Shown here piece after piece: positions 33,053-43,478 of a DNA stretch of 64,000 bases (within the stretch, counting starts at the first letter, position 1; the number at the start of each line of letters is the position of its first letter). The stretch is taken from assembly GCA_050084515.1 (NCBI GenBank), contig CM114273.1, positions 27,590,001-27,654,000 of the forward strand, given 5' to 3'. The notes beneath the pieces were generated by a model. The model worked only from the letters and a program-made list of their open reading frames with translations. It had not been told where the DNA came from and ran no database searches. Source of the stretch: Blasia pusilla. Taxonomy: Eukaryota; Marchantiophyta; Marchantiopsida; Blasiales. The position numbers and the translations under genes were made by a program.

Positions 33053-34490
33053 ATGGAGACTTGGGAGCCAGATATGGGCCCTAAGTTGACAAGAAGCGAG
33101 CGGCGCCAAATACATCAGTTCCTTAGGAGTTATAGGAGCTGCTTTGCATTTAGCATGGAGGATTTGGGTACGTTGAAGGGATTGGGGATCCGCATTGAGT
33201 TGTCGAGTGATATGCTGATCTTCGGACAACCCTACAGGTACAGTGATATGGAGAGGGCTCTGATTCAGAGAAGGAGCCAGGACTTGGTCGGAGCAGGACT
33301 AGTGGATATGTCGTATGGGGAGTATGCATCTGCCACTGTCATGCCCGCCAAGAAGGATGTGCATGGCAACTGGACGGATAGACGGATCTGTGGGGATTAC
33401 CGACCTATCAATCGGCAGACAAAGTCTGATAAGTATGCCATGCCCATCCCTGAGGAGATCTTTGATGCGATTGGTCACGCAAAGGTCTTCAGTTTATTGG
33501 ATCTCCGAGCCGGATACCATCAGCTACCTATCAGATTGGAGGACAAGCGAAGTAAGACGGCATTTTGGGGCATCGATCCTCACGGGAAGGATTATTTGTA
33601 CCAGTGGCGGTTCTTACTATTTGGGTTAAAGAACGCCTCGGCTGAGTTTCAGAGGATCATGGATAGGATCTTGGGTGGTGTGGATTTTTTTAGGTATTTT
33701 ATTGATGACATTATAGTCTTTAGCGCCACGGTTGAGGAGCATGAGTGACATCTAGAGGAGGTGTTTCAACGATTGCAATTACATGGGCTGAAGCTACATC
33801 CAGGCAAGTGCAAGTTCTTCTACGACCCGATTGAGTACTTGGGTCATACAATATACCCAGGGTGTTTAGCACACGAAGGTAGAGGCTATCTCACACATTC
33901 CACGCCCTACACATGTGAGCCGTGTTCGCGTATTCATGGGATTGGCGAACTTTTATCGGCGGTACGTCAAGGGATTCAGTTCGATTGCAAAGCCGCTAAC
34001 CTTGCTGACCAAGGTGGATCACGAGTGGCACTGGGGGGGATGAGCAAGAGCAAGCATTTCTGTTGCTCAAGGACAGGTTGACGTCCGCGCTCATCTTGAG
34101 GAGACCGATCAAGGGGCGTCCTTTCTAGTTGCACACAAATTGGAGCATGTTGGGGCTTGGAGCGGTGCTCATCCAACATGATGATGAGGGTAGAGAGTTC
34201 GTGGTGGCTTACGCTAGCCGCTCGAACAACGCTGCAGACGCAAAGTACAGCTCGTATGAGGGTGAGTGCTTGGCTGTAGTGTGGGCTGTTGCGCATTTCA
34301 GGTGATACTTATTCGACAACCCCTTTACCATCAGCACTGATCATCAACCACTGAAGTGGTTGATGGAGTCCGACAAGCTTATAGGGAAGCTTGCGAGATG
34401 GGCTATGTTGTTGCAAGAGTATGATTTTCAGGTGGTACATAGACCTGGGATGCTCAGCCAGGATGCAGATGGGTAGAGTCGTAACCCATG
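33053..34490 (+). pseudogene. Reverse transcriptase and RNase H of the DNMT-gypsy element
   Basis: 33053-33748 has the RT motifs in order: SATVMPAKKD, RICGDYRPINRQT, FSLLDLRAGYHQL, FLLFGLKNASAEFQRIMD and the active-site YFIDDIIVFS. A TGA at 33746 ends the frame; it continues HLEEVFQRLQLHG and YLGHTIYPG. RNase H follows from about 34140 with [37 protein letters not shown] and HRPGMLSQDADG. These are Ty3/gypsy in type and order. The stops at 33746, 34302 and 34474 make this copy inactive. Confidence 0.85.
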
Positions 34491-34689
34491 CCCGAGTCAG
34501 CAAGATGTGACTGGAGCTAGATGGCATGGAGAGAGTGATGAGGAGTCAGTGCCAAGTTGGCACGCGTCAGCCTATTTAGGCATGTTGCCTATGGAGAGCC
34601 TGAGTGTGGAGACTCCAATGGCGAGGTCTAGTGGAGAGTCCTTGGATCCCGAGGCCAGTGAGGAGACCACAGGTGGTCAAGATATTCAT

Positions 34690-35440
34690 GATGATGGAGT
34701 AGTCTTGGAGTTGGGTCACTTTGGGATGAAGCGGACGTACTGCTTGCTCAAGATTGAATATTGGTGGCAAGGCATGCAAACTGAGGTTCAGTAGTTTGTT
34801 GCCAGGTGCATGGTGTATGATCGGGTCCGAGCATCGTTCAAAGCTTCGATTCCACAGTTGCATCCAACACCTATCATGGGCTTAGGGTATAGATGGATTT
34901 TGGATTTTGTAGGACCTTTGCCTTTGACGGAGCGTCACAATCGTTATGTGTTGGTGATGGTCGAGCACTTCTCAAAGTGGATCGAGTTGGTTGCATTGCT
35001 TGACAAAGCAAGTGAGGGAGTAGCTTATGCCTTCCTTGACAAAGTGCTGAGTCATTATGGCGCATCAGCTGAGGTGTTGGCAGACCAGGGTACCGATTTT
35101 TGCGGTGAGTTCGAGGCCTTGCGTGATCAGGCGTTGATCGACCACCGCACGACTTTGCGAGATCATCCCGAGGCAGATGGATTAGCGGAGAGAGTTGTGT
35201 AGACGGTGAAGAGGGATTTACGTAAGTATGGCTTGCAAAGAGGTCACCTAGGAGATTAGGACCTCTAGTTTCCGTGGTTGGCGATGGGATACACATTCAG
35301 CACGCAGGCATCCTTAGCGTCTTTTTCACCGTACTTGCTACTTTATGGCCGAGAGCCAGATTTACCTACGGCCATTCGTCGAGATGCTGGTGAGGTGCTA
35401 GACCTTCATGACCCAGATGTATGAATGTGAGCATGTTCTC
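34690..35440 (+). pseudogene. Integrase of the DNMT-gypsy element
   Basis: The HHCC-like N-terminus is worn (GHFGMKRTYCLLK.., with the second Cys of the usual pair changed in CMVYD). The catalytic core has Asp in RWILDFVGPLPLT, Asp in VLADQGTDFCGEF and Glu in ADGLAERVV, the D,D-35-E arrangement. TAG codons interrupt at 34792, 35200, 35258 and 35267. After the core, FPWLAMGYTF and YLLLYGREPDLP are the usual integrase C-terminal motifs. It is followed by a PHD finger and not a chromodomain. Confidence 0.8.
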
Positions 35441-35477
35441 AGAGGGCTGAGTTGTTTCGGAGAGTGATGCCCATGGT

Positions 35478-35720
35478 ATGGTATTGAAGGACCATGTGCG
35501 TAATTGTGCGCCATGTCACCTTCCTAACATTGATGGTACAATAGATCCAAGCTCAATAGTAGTTCCTGCAGGCTTGCGTTGTATGTTGTGTGGTTCTGCT
35601 CGTGGTGCGGCCACGATGCTAGTCTGTGATGGATGTTCGAGAGGTTGGCATATGGCATGTTTGACGCCACCTCTCACTAAGGTTCCTCGGGGACCATGGA
35701 TGTGTCCCACATGTACATAG
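35478..35720 (+). CDS. PHD zinc finger at the end of the gypsy pol
   Basis: The 80-residue open frame has the complete C4HC3 pattern: CMLC, then LVCDGC, then WHMAC after four residues, and finally WMCPTC before the stop at 35718. Another CAPC lies near the N-terminus. PHD fingers usually read the methylation state of histone H3 tails. At the end of an integrase it takes the place that a chromodomain has in chromoviruses, so it may direct integration. It could be a frame-shifted part of the integrase protein and not a separate gene. No stop or missing Zn ligand is seen. Confidence 0.8.
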   Translation: MVLKDHVRNCAPCHLPNIDGTIDPSSIVVPAGLRCMLCGSARGAATMLVCDGCSRGWHMACLTPPLTKVPRGPWMCPTCT

Positions 35721-35897
35721 AAGAGATACTAGGTAGGTTTCGATTCCAAATTTTTCTGTGAAATGGATGACACGAAGATGACTAACGATGGGGCCACATG
35801 AGCACCCGGCCTTTCTGCTCTTAGCGTCTTACAGATGTATGTTGTGGTAGGTAGGGATAGATGGCTATCTGGAGTTAGAGGGATCTAACCATCAGCT

Positions 35898-35907
35898 AGG
35901 GGGGCGA
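35898..35907 (+). other. Polypurine tract of the DNMT-gypsy element
   Basis: AGGGGGGCGA lies one base before the TGGAGA start of the 3' LTR, where plus-strand priming occurs in this class of element. Confidence 0.65.
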
Positions 35908-35908
35908 T

Positions 35909-36450
35909 TGGAGATATTTTGGTACTTCTCGCCTTTTTGTATGGATGCCATGAGTTAACATCGGATCGTGTGTCTTTATGTGTGTATTCGATGACAGCGA
36001 TGTATGTTATGTAGCGATGTGTATGCGCACGACAGTTGTCACGATTGTTAGGATAGATCGATGGGATCTAGCAGAGCGTCTGCACGAGTAGTGGAGGACA
36101 AGCCCAAGAGGTCAAGGATGACATGTTGAGGCCCCAGGGAAACCTGAGAGAGCAGCTTTCCCCTTCGTTTCGGCTCATTTTGAGCCATATTGAGAAACTT
36201 ACTATTTTAGGTAAGTACCATTTTGAGTATATGATCAACTTTCTATTTTTGGTAAGTGATCCTTGATCTCCTTCATCAGGTCAAGAGCCAAGGAGGTGAC
36301 TTGGGAGAATAGGTTACCATGGAGAGAGAGCTTGGGAGAGGGGAGGGGTATACCTCAAGGAGAGAGAGCTTGAGAGCTCATTCTCTCTTTGTTGAACCTC
36401 TTGGCATGAGGCGGCGGAGCTATGGTCTTGCTTGCCTTGTGTGTCTAACC
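35909..36450 (+). repeat. 3' LTR, left part (interrupted by MULE-B)
   Basis: It starts TGGAGATATTTTGG and aligns with the 5' LTR from 36036. It is interrupted after GTGTCTAACC at 36450 and resumes at 49109. The two parts together match the 5' LTR end to end. Confidence 0.85.
36441..36450. other. MULE-B target-site duplication, left
   Basis: GTGTCTAACC here and GTGTGTAACC at 49109-49118 form a 10-bp duplication with one mismatch. The uninterrupted LTR at 27190-27202 reads GTGTGTGTAACCC. A size of 8-11 bp is typical of Mutator-like elements. Confidence 0.8.
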
Positions 36451-37030
36451 GGAGGCTGATATTCTGGCAGGAGAGAGGAAGAGAGGAGAGTCTCTCTTAA
36501 AAAAAAAGGGCCATATCCGCCTCCTCTCTTCAAAACTTTTTGACATATTTGAAATTTTTGTTTGCTTTCAAATTCATGAAATCTTTAGAAGAGAGTAGGT
36601 AGTGGTCCACATTCCGGCCTAAAGAAACCTCCTTTTTCCAAGGGGCGAAAAAAAAGTAGACATCATAAGACCACTACAAACATTTTTCCATCACTCTCCA
36701 TGTGAGCCTAAGTTTCTTAACATTGCCTATCTCGGTCTACAATAAGCAGTGCTCATGGGTATTTTTTTGGAGGACCACCTGGATGCGCATTGGTACAATG
36801 CCAACCTCTCTTTTTGCAGGGATTGTTGCGTGCATCATGGCCTCCCCTGAATTGCCTCATAACCAACTTTCTCTTGGTTATGAATGGTGTCTGCTCAAGA
36901 CCAACTTTGTGAAATGTGAACACATAAGACGATAATTGAACCAAAAGATTATTAGTTGTCTAAAGTAAAGAGGAACTGATGTCCCTTCATTCATATCATA
37001 AATCTGAGAAACCGAGAAGCTGCACCCTTC
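36451..37030. other. MULE-B left terminal region
   Basis: This holds the left terminal repeat and a subterminal region without palindromes. The small frames on both strands (36702-36935) show no domain. This part is missing from copy A. Confidence 0.5.
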
Positions 37031-38250
37031 CTAACCCGTCGGAATTTTACAGGTTGCAACTCTTGCAACCCGTCGGAATCAGATGGCTTGCACCCCTTGC
37101 AAGCCAGCTCACCATAAGAAAGGAAAGATTTTGAGAAGTGATTCCATTCCACCCTGCACCCACGAAAATCCAACAGGTTGGGAATCCGAAATGGCAATCC
37201 GACAGCTAGTAGGAATCCTGCACATCTTAGAAAAGAAAAGAAGCCTACAACTGGTTCGACGAATCTAGGGGAACGAGCCAAAAGTGAAGAAGCCGGCCAC
37301 AATGCCTCAGAAGTTGGTCTCACAGGGAAAGAGTCCGATCACTCAAACAGCCAACCTGTCGGAATCCGACAGCTTGCTTGGAAATGGTTAAAATGTTGCA
37401 GTGGTCAAAAAGTGAAAAGTTGCAACCCGTCGGAATCATACGGGTTGCAAAATTGTAATTCTGAGTAGCTAGAAGAACACAATCCACAAGTCCAAAAAAA
37501 ATATTCAGCAAACTTTTACAAACACCATTATCGGTTGAAAAAATCTAGTCCTTTATTACATCCGAAGGAATCTTGGAAATGTACATTTGATCTAGTCTAT
37601 GATTTCTTCAGCCTCATCATCTACAAATCTACTCCTAACTCTCCTAGGTTCCTGTACAAAAGGAATGTCATGGGATACAAGTGGCTCCTCTGGCTGATTG
37701 TAAACGGGGATCGAAAATGTTGGCGAATTTGAGAGCCTTGGCCCCCCCCTAGGTACACCATAACGGTCCCATGTAACCTGATTTGAGTCCCACCGCCTTC
37801 CTCGGCAGTATATCTTGTACGCTCTGCAATGTGACACCCATCCAGTATCAATATGTGCTCCTTCCTTGGAAATACCATGATGGCAATCCCACAGGTAGTA
37901 GGAATCCAACATGTCTTAGAGAAGAGAAGAAGCCTACGCCTTGTTTGACAATACTAGGGGAAGGTGCCAAAGTGAAGAAGCCCGCCACAATGCCTCTAAA
38001 GAGTCCGAAAGAGTCTGATCACTCACGCAGCCAACCTGTCAGAATCCGACAGGTTGCTTGGAAGTGGTTAAAAAGGTGCAGTGGTCAAAAAGTGAAAAGT
38101 TGCAAGCCGTGGAAATCCGGCGGGTTGCAAAATAGACGATCACATTCGACAAGACCAAAAAAGATATTCAACAAACTTTTACAAACACCATCATCGTTCG
38201 AAAAAATCTTGTCCTTTATTATATCCGAAAGAAGCTCGGAACTGTACATT
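37030..38250. repeat. Internal duplication of the MULE left arm, with palindromes
   Basis: About 37180-37640 and 37860-38280 are diverged copies of the same unit. Each has 'agtaggaatcc', 'aagaagcctac', 'ctaggggaa', the AAAAGTGAAAAGTTGCAA block and the 'cctttattacatccgaa' segment. Each unit holds two palindromes (37348-37377 and 37421-37449; 38028-38056 and 38101-38128). Two more palindromes are at 37031-37057 and 37064-37092. Copy A has only one unit (420-820). Confidence 0.75.
37592..37912 (-). CDS. Small hypothetical ORF in the MULE left arm
   Basis: The 106-codon minus-strand frame reads WDRYGVPRGGPRLSNSPTF.. and ends in a short acidic tail (DDEAEEIID). AATAAA follows on the same strand at about 37553, so it may be the 3' exon of a transcribed gene. 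It lies downstream of, and in the same direction as, the methyltransferase gene. It overlaps the start of the duplicated unit. The first ~20 codons (CHHGISKEG) belong to the repeat. I do not recognise it; copy A lacks most of it. Confidence 0.35.
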   Translation of the reverse strand: MLDSYYLWDCHHGISKEGAHIDTGWVSHCRAYKIYCRGRRWDSNQVTWDRYGVPRGGPRLSNSPTFSIPVYNQPEEPLVSHDIPFVQEPRRVRSRFVDDEAEEIID

Positions 38251-38979
38251 TGATCTATTCTATGAAATCTTTTGCCTCGTCATCAAATAAATCCCTACTC
38301 CAAACGCTGCAGTCAAGCTGGGTCCTTGAGTTCTTTGAACTCACTCGTCATCGTCCGAGAGCTCTTCCAAGATTACTGTCGGCCTTGCCCTCCCGATTTT
38401 TGGAATCATGGGAAGTGAAGATGGTGTCACTACCAATAGTGGGTCTGGAACCGGAGCTCTCGGCTTCGGAGGAGAGTCGTACGCCCCAACTAGCCTGTCG
38501 TAATCTGCCTTTGCCTCCTTGCAAAGGTCAAGCGATTCTTTGCCTTCCCTCAAGGCAGAGAATGTTCTGCCACTGCCGCCAAAGATCGATACTCGCCCCT
38601 GAAAGGCCCACTAAGTCAAACACCAAGTCACCCGGCCTTGAGCAGAGCTCGATGAGCATTCGCATCAGGGCTGGCGACTTTTCCCTTCCTCCAAGTAATG
38701 GGGTATCGTCTTGCATGAAAATTCCCGGGGGGAAATTGTATAAACTATCTAAACTGTACCCATCGGAGCATGGATCCACAGGATCCAAGATCTTAAACAC
38801 CTGGAAGTTGTGCTCAGGCCGAAAAAGTAGTTAACATAGGAGTGTTCCATCTGTAAAGAAGCACGTTGGAAACAATATCAGAAACTTGGCCACTGATCTA
38901 CTCTCAGTATGGTGACATAATGTGCAACATATCCCGAAAGAACTTCGCTTAACCCCAGAGAACTTCTTTATAATCCTAA

Positions 38980-39380
38980 CATTGGAGCAACCTGTCGGAG
39001 TCCGACGGGTTGTTTAACAAGTGTCTTGTGATTTTTTTGTCCATGAGCAACCCGTCGGAAGGTGACAGGTTGCTGGCTTAAAGCAGCCAATGGTTGGCTA
39101 AGAGCAACCCGTCGCTTTCAGACGGGTTGCATCATTCCAAAAAATTGCAAAAGCATTAGCACTTGCAACCCGTCGCTTTCAGACCGGTTGCATCATTCCA
39201 AAAAATTGCAAAAGCATTAGCACTTGCAACCCGTCAGTTTCCGACAGGTTGCATTCACCCAATGGAGACTTGCCCTCAAACTGCAATCCGTCGCTTTCAG
39301 ACGAATTGCAAAAAGACCCAGCTCAAAAAATCCGACGGGTTGCATGCAGAGATGTAACCCGTCGGAGAAAGACAATTTGG
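38980..39380. repeat. Palindrome cluster in the last intron (copy B)
   Basis: Palindromes lie at about 38986, 39047, 39102, 39164, 39226, 39282, 39328 and 39355, between the last exon (38850) and the long exon (39402). The 39117-39230 part is a 62-bp tandem repeat (ACCCGTCGCTTTCAGAC.. GCATCATTCCAAAAAATTGC in pieces). The same intron in copy A has five palindromes. Confidence 0.85.
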
Positions 39381-41479
39381 ATACAAATAAAGAGCCCTTA
39401 CCCGAATTTGACTCATCGCGGATCGGAGTGGGTACTCGTTCTTGATGACCCACGATTGCACCGTCCTCCACTTCAGGGACCTCTTGACGCAGTGGAGGTT
39501 CAAGAGCTCGTCCTCGGTCCCTCCAGTCAAAACTAAGAAATAGCCCCTGTCACTGAGATAAGCGTCTGCAAAGGAAAACAAGAGCGCGATCTGGTCATAA
39601 GAAAGAGGGACATTCCAGTCCGGGACCCTGTGGGATGGATTCTGGTCCCACAAGCGCAACCCCGAGGGCAAATCAGCGACGAGGAGATCCACCGCCACCT
39701 CTTCGACCTCCCCATGGACCGTCCAGGGAGCGTGGCCATTTCGTTGAAGCTTTCGTCCCAACGTTGTCAATTTTTCGATGGCGGGTGTCGACGCTTGGGA
39801 ACTGAAACTTTTCAGCTCATCCTGAAGATTCGTGCAGTGAAGGATGACGCTTGTCCGGGTCGTTGTTTCTCTATGTCTTCCCAAGGATGATGGAGTGTAT
39901 TCCACATCCTGGTCTGCTCCCTGGGACAACCCTGGCGCCTCTCGCTTCCGCTTCTCCCGAGTCTGCGGTCGGCTTGTTGGGGTCTCTATGACCTCAGACT
40001 CTGGTGGAGTTTTCTTTGCGGAAGACCTGGTCCGACCCTCTCTCCCCGCTCGCCCGGACGATTCCGGCTCTCACCTTGAACCTTCAGCCTCTCTTTGGGA
40101 AAACTCGGCCTCGGAATTCTTCGATCCCTTTGCCTTGGCTTTGAGACCCGCTGTAGATTTTTCCTTGGCGGTGACGACCTTGGACACCAACTCCGCTGTC
40201 TCGAGGGCTTGCTCCTCCGCATCTCCTTCAAAAAAGTCTTCAGGCTTCACAAAATTGGGGATGTCGTCCCTACCTGCGTCACTGCATCATAGAACTGGCG
40301 TAGATCTTTCTCAGTTTTGTCCTCAGGGTCGTTGAAGTCCAGCCAAATCGGGCAATTCTCCACCTCCCAATCCGACATGCTTTGAGCCATCTCCATGTCG
40401 TACATGGAAAATGTCTCTCCATCAGGCGGAGAAGCCCACAATTTGCAGGCTGCCGATATTTTTTGCCTTGTACCTGCATTCTTACAATGGACGAGGTACT
40501 TGAACACCATGCATTGGGCAGCTCTTAGTCAAGATGCATCGGCCGCCTGCTCCTGAAGATCTCGCTTCTTCTTTGCGAAATCCCTTTTTTCGCCTCTATT
40601 TCTTCATCAAGGTCTGTCTGAGGGAGGATGCGATCCTTGAACATCTTCCTGAAACCAGGATTTTTTATGGGCTTGTCCCGCATGTCATCAAGCCAAAGTT
40701 CAAAATCTTCAGCACTCTCCAGGTTTCCTTCCTCCGGAACTAGCTCTATTCTTTTCAGCTCCGCTTGGAGACCCACGAGCATGGACTTCCCGAGAAGCCG
40801 CAACGCGTCCCAGAATGACCATTCACGGAGCCAGTGGGAGATCACTGGATCAGAGACACCCGAAGGATGGTGTGCCGCCCTCTTTTGGGCCTCTGTGCCA
40901 TCGAGATTGATTTTCATCAGTCGGATTCTCCTAAATTCGCTAATTCCAGACAAGGCAAATTGATGCACGCGATCGAGAGACACTTTCTCCCCAATCCGAC
41001 CCTGCGGATCTTCATCCCCCTTCCGCTGGCGCTTGATGATCGCCTTTAGCTCCTTGTAGAAATCGGGCCAAGTTCGAGGTTGAGAATGGCGATGTAGCGC
41101 TGCATCTTGCTTGCCGTGTACTTCGTAGCTGCAGATACTGCAGCATGGATGAACTTTGCACGCTCACACACAGACACTTTCTCCCTCCGCTCCAACTCCA
41201 ATGTAGCACTCTTCTTGGCGGCCTGTATCTTCGACTAGCAAAGGATTTTCACGGCTGCATCTTGGGAAATAAACTTATTTGCCCAAGTCTTTTTATTTAT
41301 TTGAGCACCCTTTGCCAGCATCTCATTTACAAGGGCGTCGCCCAAGAACCCCTTGTACTCTGTCGGGTGTGTCGTTAGCACTTTCTTCACCCGATTGCAA
41401 TCTTGGATCCAGTGGTGGGTGACATTCCCCTCCGATATAATCCTGCACATCCAAACTCAATATTAGAAATTTTGCAAGG

Positions 41480-42260
41480 TATATGGGTTCGTGCAACTCG
41501 TCGGACTCTGACAGGTCGTCACAGCTCATGGTCGGAATGGAAGCAACAAGCTAAATTTTGCAACCCATCGGAGTCCGACGGATTGCATTCAGATTTGTGA
41601 TTGTCTGGTTTCAACCCGTCGGACTCCGACGGGTTGTCGATTATCCGTATTTAGAGAGTGGTTTCCGCAAAAAAAGTGAACATATCAAACCGTCTGAGTC
41701 CGACAGGTTGCGCAATTTCAATTATAGTTGCAATTTGACCATAAAAATGTAGCTCCACTACTTCCGAATGCAACCTGTCGGACTCCGACTAGTTGCTTTC
41801 AGCCAGAAAGATAAAAAAAAATCAAAAACAGCTTTGAGTCAAGCAACTTGTCGGAGTCCGACGAGTTGCTTTCTTCAATAAACATCCAAAAACAGCGGTG
41901 AGTCGAGCAACTCGTCGGACTCCGACGAGTTGCTTTCGGCCAAAAACTTCCTTAACCTGTGTTTAGTCGAACAACTCGTCGGACTCCGATGAGTTTCTTT
42001 TGGCCAAAAACATCCTAAACGAGTGATCAGTCGAGCAACTCGTCGGACTCCGACGAGTTGCTTTCGGCCAAAAACATCCTAAACGAGTGATCAGTCGAGC
42101 AACTCGTCAGAGTCCGACGACTTGCTTTCGGCCAAAAACATCCTAAACCAGTGATCAGTCGAGCAGCTCGTCAGAGTCCGACAAGTTGCTTTCGGCCAAA
42201 AACATTCCAAAAACAGTGGCGACTCAAACAACTTGTTGGAGTCCGACGGTTTGCAGCAAG
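41480..42260. repeat. Intronic palindrome array (copy B)
   Basis: Palindromes at 41494, 41559, 41610 and 41684 precede a regular array at about 41769, 41840, 41907, 41968, 42033, 42098, 42161 and 42229. The period is near 65 bp. The array core is CAACTCGTCGGA with its complement, and the spacer has GGCCAAAAACATCC. The array sits in the intron just after the ParB-like exon. It has eight units against seven in copy A. Confidence 0.9.
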
Positions 42261-43380
42261 AGGAAACTTACGTGTTCATGGCATGCATGGCCATCTCCAC
42301 CGTCGCCATGTGATGAGGGTATGGATGTAGCACCACTGCCTTCACGCAAAAATGTGCCTCCAATGAGTTTGGGCGCTCCTCTGCAAACTGGGTCCACGCC
42401 ATGAACCTGTGGTTTCCATCCCAGATGAAGAAATACAGGTTCCGCATCTAGCTGAATTCCGTCCCCTCTATCGCCCTTCTGAATTCTTGATCTCTCATCC
42501 TCCAGAATGTGTCGAGCGCTTCCAAGTCTTCCTCCGTAACCAGCGCTTGGGTTCCATGGTCATCGTAAGGCTGAACATAGAACGGAGGGAAGTTGTCGAC
42601 GTAGGATGTTGTCGCTGCCGATTGTTTCAGCTTCGCAATATCCTCGTCAGATTGAATTTCGCGGACGTACTCCATAGTTCGCAATCGGCAAAGTGGAATT
42701 CTCGGGGCATACTGGCCCTCCATCAGTGCCATCTGCTTTACCACCTGTCACAACGGGGACAAGGTCAATAAGCTACACTAAATTGCCAATGAATTGCAAC
42801 ATGGGCCTTCACATAATTCAATGAACACAGATCCTCTCTTACCCGCTCGAAGATTGGGTCGGTGTCTAGGCCAGCCAACTGCTCTGGGACAACAGCTGGC
42901 AAGTCCACTGGAAACTCGTCGATCCGATAGAGGTCTATTTCTTCCGCCACGCTTAGGGACGAGGATGACCGCTCTCCTGCTTCTTCAGCGATGTCCACCA
43001 TCTCCACGCTGGCGGTCCTCATGACCTCATCGTCCATCACTTGAACTTCGGCCGTTTCCGCTATATTTATTGTGTCCCCGGACTTCATCGGGGACATTTC
43101 CTGCATCTCAACACTTTCGGTTGGACGGGCAGGGCTTTCTTCAATGGCAATTGCTTTCATGAGTCGCCTTGCTGATATCGCGATAAGTCGCCTTGATGAG
43201 TCGGCTTGCTGATGTCACGATGAGTCGCCTTGATGAGTAGCTCGAATCGTCTCGCCATCGTTCGCTCGAATCGTCTCGTGATGAGTCGCCGTGTAAAGCG
43301 CCCCTTGGTATTTGGTCAGCTGCTGCGGAAGAGCAATTGAGATCGCGAAACGAAAAATCAGAAATGAGCGAACCTTCCCC

Positions 43381-43390
43381 TATTTATACT
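43381..43390 (-). promoter_or_regulatory. Candidate TATA box of the MULE cargo gene (copy B)
   Basis: The plus strand reads CTATTTATAC, so the minus strand has GTATAAATAG, a strong plant TATA box. The same box occurs in copy A at 8234-8243, about 230 bp upstream of the first exon at 8001. The palindrome array begins about 90 bp further upstream in both copies. This suggests that the array flanks the core promoter. Confidence 0.6.
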
Positions 43391-43478
43391 TTTCAAGCCG
43401 TCGGGCTGACCGTTGGGTCACATCGTCTTTCCGACGGCGACGTGCCGGCCGTTATGGAAGTCTGGACGTGAAAAAAAC

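Larger units (their letters stand above)
38341..43160 (-). pseudogene. MULE-B cargo gene: ParB-like plus N4/N6 DNA methyltransferase-like protein
   Basis: Exons on the minus strand are 43160-42843 (truncated N-terminus), 42744-42272 (ParB-like), 41442-39402 (long) and 38850-38341. The splice signals are the same as in copy A, and the ParB-like exon is 473 bp in both copies. It ends in SDDDE. The ParB-like domain has PRIPLCRL, DEDIAKL and FIWDGNHR. The methyltransferase part has ADLPSG, DWNVPLSYDQIALLFSFADA, GYFLVLTGG and, in the last exon, KSPALM, RPGDLVFDL and GLSGAS. Against copy A the first exon is deleted, so the ATG at 43160 is a chance start. A TAG replaces Trp near 42449, and frameshifts lie near 41085, 40555 and 38560. 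Reading both copies together supports one multi-domain protein of roughly 1,000 residues or more. It is unlike any plant host gene I know. Confidence 0.6.
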
